In this document: positions 6,318 to 7,934 of the stretch, piece after piece
How the letters are laid out: the number at the start of each line of letters is the position of its first letter
Position numbering within the stretch: the stretch's first letter is position 1
NCBI GenBank assembly: GCA_029239935.1
Contig: JARBTY010000141.1
Coordinates: forward strand, 1 to 7,934
Direction of reading: 5' to 3'
Source of the DNA: Clostridia bacterium
GTDB lineage: Bacteria > Bacillota_A > Clostridia > Lachnospirales > Cellulosilyticaceae
DNA length: 7,934 nt
Program-made: the position numbers and the translations under genes
The notes under the pieces: model-generated
Told to the model about the DNA's origin: nothing
Databases searched by the model: none
The model's input: the letters and a program-made list of their open reading frames with translations, nothing else

Positions 6318-6342
6318 ATTATAGCGTATAAAAAGATTGTGT

Positions 6343-6372
6343 AAACATTTAGAGAAAATTTTAATGTTTTTG
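6343..6372 (+). terminator. AT-rich hairpin, possible weak terminator
   Basis: AAACATT (6343-6349) and AATGTTT (6363-6369) form a perfect 7-bp inverted repeat around a 13-nt loop. The 3' arm ends in a T-run (6367-6371). It lies just past the stop of the membrane-protein gene. The low GC of the stem keeps confidence low. Confidence 0.3.
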
Positions 6373-6392
6373 GTGTATTGATGATAATGTAT

Positions 6393-6421
6393 TTGACAGA
6401 TGATAGATAAGTCACTAATAT
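6393..6421 (+). promoter_or_regulatory. Sigma-A-type promoter for the second membrane-protein gene and the LytS-like gene
   Basis: A perfect TTGACA (6393-6398) is followed after 17 nt by TAATAT (6416-6421, 4/6 to TATAAT). Transcription would start near 6428, giving a leader of roughly 45 nt before the start codon at 6475. A small inverted repeat lies just downstream of it. Confidence 0.6.
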
Positions 6422-6434
6422 TTAAGTATACAAT

Positions 6435-6447
6435 GATTGGCACAATC
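6435..6447. promoter_or_regulatory. Small inverted repeat near the +1 site, possible operator
   Basis: GATTG, GCA spacer, CAATC forms a perfect 5-bp inverted repeat about 14 nt after the candidate -10 element, where a repressor could act. CAAT at 6431-6434 also pairs with the same left arm. It is short enough to be chance. Confidence 0.25.
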
Positions 6448-6474
6448 GATTAACGGGCTTGAAGGGAGATGACC

Positions 6475-7320
6475 ATGTTATTTTTATTTGATTTACCTAT
6501 AGAGGCAGATGAAGACACAAAACCCAAAAAAGATAAAAAGAAATTTACATTACATATAGTTAATAAAGAAAAATGGATAATTGGAAGTATTGTCCTAGTC
6601 ACATTGATGATTATAGTCGGAACGGCCGGGGTATTGATGACCTATAAAACCCCAGAAAATATTTCACCTTATTGCAAGCTGATGAAGGATCAAGGCAAGA
6701 TTTGCAAAATACATGGAAAAAAACATGAGGAAAAGGGACTAAAAGATCTTGTTATTCCAGAAGGAGAGATGGCGTTCCATAGGCAGCTGGCAGAAGAGAT
6801 AGAAAAGGGTGCTTATTTTGACGGGGACAAGCTGTATAAAAAAGAAGACGCAGAGGAAATATGGGCTATAAAGGATAATTTTATTAAAGAAAAGGAATCC
6901 TTATTTGAAAGATACCTTGCTAGTACCTTGTCACAACAAGAAAAAGAACGGTATAATTTTCTTATAGAAGAATTGGTAACCTTAGAAGAGGCAATCATTA
7001 AGCTAGGTATAGAAGAATCAGCCAGCCTGCCTCTACAGGAAGAGTTACAAGTGGAGCAAACACAACCCATAGAACAAATAGAACAAATAGAACAAATAGA
7101 AGAGACCGAACCCATAGAACAGATAGAGCAAGCGGATCAGCAGGAACAGTCTGAACCCATAGCTCAAGGGGAGCTAAAGCGTGGAGATGAGAATAGCAGT
7201 CAAACCCCTCAAAGACAAAGTGCGGTAGTATTTGAACAAAGCGAAACACAAACATTAAACATCCCACCAGACATAGAGAAGGCCGCAACCTTAAAAAAAA
7301 GTTTATTATATAACTACTAA
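6475..7320 (+). CDS. Bitopic membrane protein with juxtamembrane Cys/His cluster and Pro-Ile-Glu-Gln repeats, unknown function
   Basis: Protein of 281 aa that I do not recognise. Layout: acidic then Lys-rich cytoplasmic N-terminus (1-33); one membrane helix at about 34-56; a Cys/His cluster immediately after it (Cys67, Cys77, His80, His84, spacing C-x9-C-x2-H-x3-H); a helical, charged region at about 95-185; a Glu/Gln-rich repeat tract (198-231, PIEQIEQ type); and a polar C-terminus. With Lys on the N-terminal side, the Cys/His part and repeats should lie outside the membrane. I chose the ATG at 6475 over the in-frame ATG at 6469 because AAGGGAG (6462-6468) touches the earlier codon but is 6 nt from this one. 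A good promoter lies upstream, and the LytS-like gene follows after 27 nt with no terminator between, so the two are probably co-transcribed. Function is open. Confidence 0.8.
   Translation: MLFLFDLPIEADEDTKPKKDKKKFTLHIVNKEKWIIGSIVLVTLMIIVGTAGVLMTYKTPENISPYCKLMKDQGKICKIHGKKHEEKGLKDLVIPEGEMAFHRQLAEEIEKGAYFDGDKLYKKEDAEEIWAIKDNFIKEKESLFERYLASTLSQQEKERYNFLIEELVTLEEAIIKLGIEESASLPLQEELQVEQTQPIEQIEQIEQIEETEPIEQIEQADQQEQSEPIAQGELKRGDENSSQTPQRQSAVVFEQSETQTLNIPPDIEKAATLKKSLLYNY
7066..7131 (+). repeat. Short in-frame repeat encoding PIEQIEQ units
   Basis: Three perfect copies of the 9-nt unit gaacaaata (7072-7098) follow cccata. A second cccatagaacagatagag block starts at 7111, and another cccata is at 7156. 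The repeat encodes a flexible acidic Pro-Ile-Glu-Gln tract and is likely to vary in length between strains. Confidence 0.75.
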
Positions 7321-7347
7321 AAATAATAGATGTTAAAGAGGAAAAAG

Positions 7348-7934
7348 ATGCATATGCTTGTAGAATTATCACAAAATCTTATGAATAAACTGGGGATTAT
7401 TGTTTTAGCAGCTTTTGTGTTATCCAAATCCGACTTTTTTAAGGACTATCTTTTAAAAGAGAAGTTGACATTAAAAGGAAAAATATTATTTTCAATCATT
7501 TTTGGTGGTGTTGGAATCATTGGGACTTATTGGGGAGTTCCTGTTAATGATGCCATTGCTAACTCACGGTCTATAGGTGTTATTGTTGCGGGATTATTTG
7601 GCGGGCCTGCAGTTGGTGTTGGGGCAGGGCTTATTGCGGGTATTCATAGGATACTGATACCAACAGGCAGATTTACCGCTGTAGCTTGCGGCATATCCAC
7701 CGTAGTAGGGGGAATGATGGCAGGGTACCTTAAAGGATATGTGGATACAAAACCTAATAAATGGATATGGGGGCTTATTATTTGTGCATGGATTGAGACG
7801 ATTCAGATGGGTATTATCCTGATTGTCGCCAGACCCTTTGATCAGGCAGTGAACCTTGTACAGCTTATCTTTTTACCTATGGCTTTTATTAATGCTATCG
7901 GGACCGCTGCATTTATTCTTTTAATTGAGCAGAT
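7348..7934 (+). CDS. LytS-family (5TM-5TMR_LYT) sensor, N-terminal part (cut by window end)
   Basis: The first 195 residues of a multi-pass membrane sensor, open to the window edge. The hallmark of the 5TM-5TMR_LYT domain is clear: GTYWGVPVNDAIANSRSIG at 59-77, then GLFGGPAVGVGAGLIAGIHR at 82-101 and FTAVACGIST at 109-118. Further hydrophobic segments at about 139-161 and 170-193 complete the usual membrane bundle. In LytS/BtsS-type kinases this domain senses an extracellular or membrane signal and feeds a GAF, HisKA-like and ATPase part, which would lie outside the window. Diguanylate cyclases and other outputs also use this domain, so the kinase call is likely but not shown here. The ATG at 7348 has AAAGAGG 6 nt upstream; an in-frame ATG two codons later is possible. 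The upstream neighbour, 27 nt away, is a membrane protein of unknown function that might work with it. Confidence 0.88.
   Translation, partial: MHMLVELSQNLMNKLGIIVLAAFVLSKSDFFKDYLLKEKLTLKGKILFSIIFGGVGIIGTYWGVPVNDAIANSRSIGVIVAGLFGGPAVGVGAGLIAGIHRILIPTGRFTAVACGISTVVGGMMAGYLKGYVDTKPNKWIWGLIICAWIETIQMGIILIVARPFDQAVNLVQLIFLPMAFINAIGTAAFILLIEQ

Noticed and set aside
6813..7372. Minus-strand open frames with Cys/Ser- and Phe/Val-rich repeats
   Set aside because: They are antisense shadows of the PIEQ repeat and of the start of the LytS-like gene. No ribosome binding site or family signature is seen.

Overview
The window looks like chromosome from a low-GC, Gram-positive anaerobe, most likely a Clostridia/Lachnospirales-type Firmicute. 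The reasons are AT-rich intergenic DNA, strong AGGAGG-type ribosome binding sites, a clostridial-style prolyl-tRNA editing protein, a LytS-type 5TM sensor, a LysM-anchored nucleotidase and a BclA-like Gly-Phe-Thr-Gly-Pro-Thr collagen tract. Species cannot be fixed from sequence reading alone.

Left part (1-2455, all minus strand): a three-gene operon read right to left. First comes a cytoplasmic protein with an N-terminal helical segment, a cytochrome b5-like domain, a long collagen-like linker and a second, degenerate b5-like domain. Next is a [NiFe]-hydrogenase small subunit without a Tat signal, and last the start of the [NiFe]-hydrogenase large subunit, cut by the window edge. Both junctions are 13 nt and each downstream gene has its own Shine-Dalgarno. 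The arrangement suggests a soluble hydrogenase whose electron partner is a b5-type haem protein instead of the usual membrane cytochrome b. Both hydrogenase subunits depart from the textbook pattern at functional positions: a proximal-cluster Cys is replaced by Glu48 in the small subunit, and the RIEGH proton-transfer Glu is replaced by Ser15 in the large subunit.

Middle (2456-5469): a divergent intergenic region, a small one-helix membrane protein of unknown function (+), a ProX/YbaK-type tRNA deacylase (-) with its own good sigma-A promoter, a strong hairpin terminator, and a secreted 5'-nucleotidase with a C-terminal LysM domain (-). These look like independent housekeeping or cell-envelope genes.

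Right part (5470-7934, plus strand): two unrecognised bitopic membrane proteins. The second has a good sigma-A promoter, a Cys/His cluster next to its membrane helix and a Pro-Ile-Glu-Gln repeat tract. It is followed after 27 nt by the N-terminal half of a LytS-family (5TM-5TMR_LYT) sensor that runs off the window. The second membrane protein and the sensor are probably co-transcribed.

The most noteworthy element is the b5-collagen-b5 / [NiFe]-hydrogenase operon. All functional statements about it are inference from domain content and gene order.
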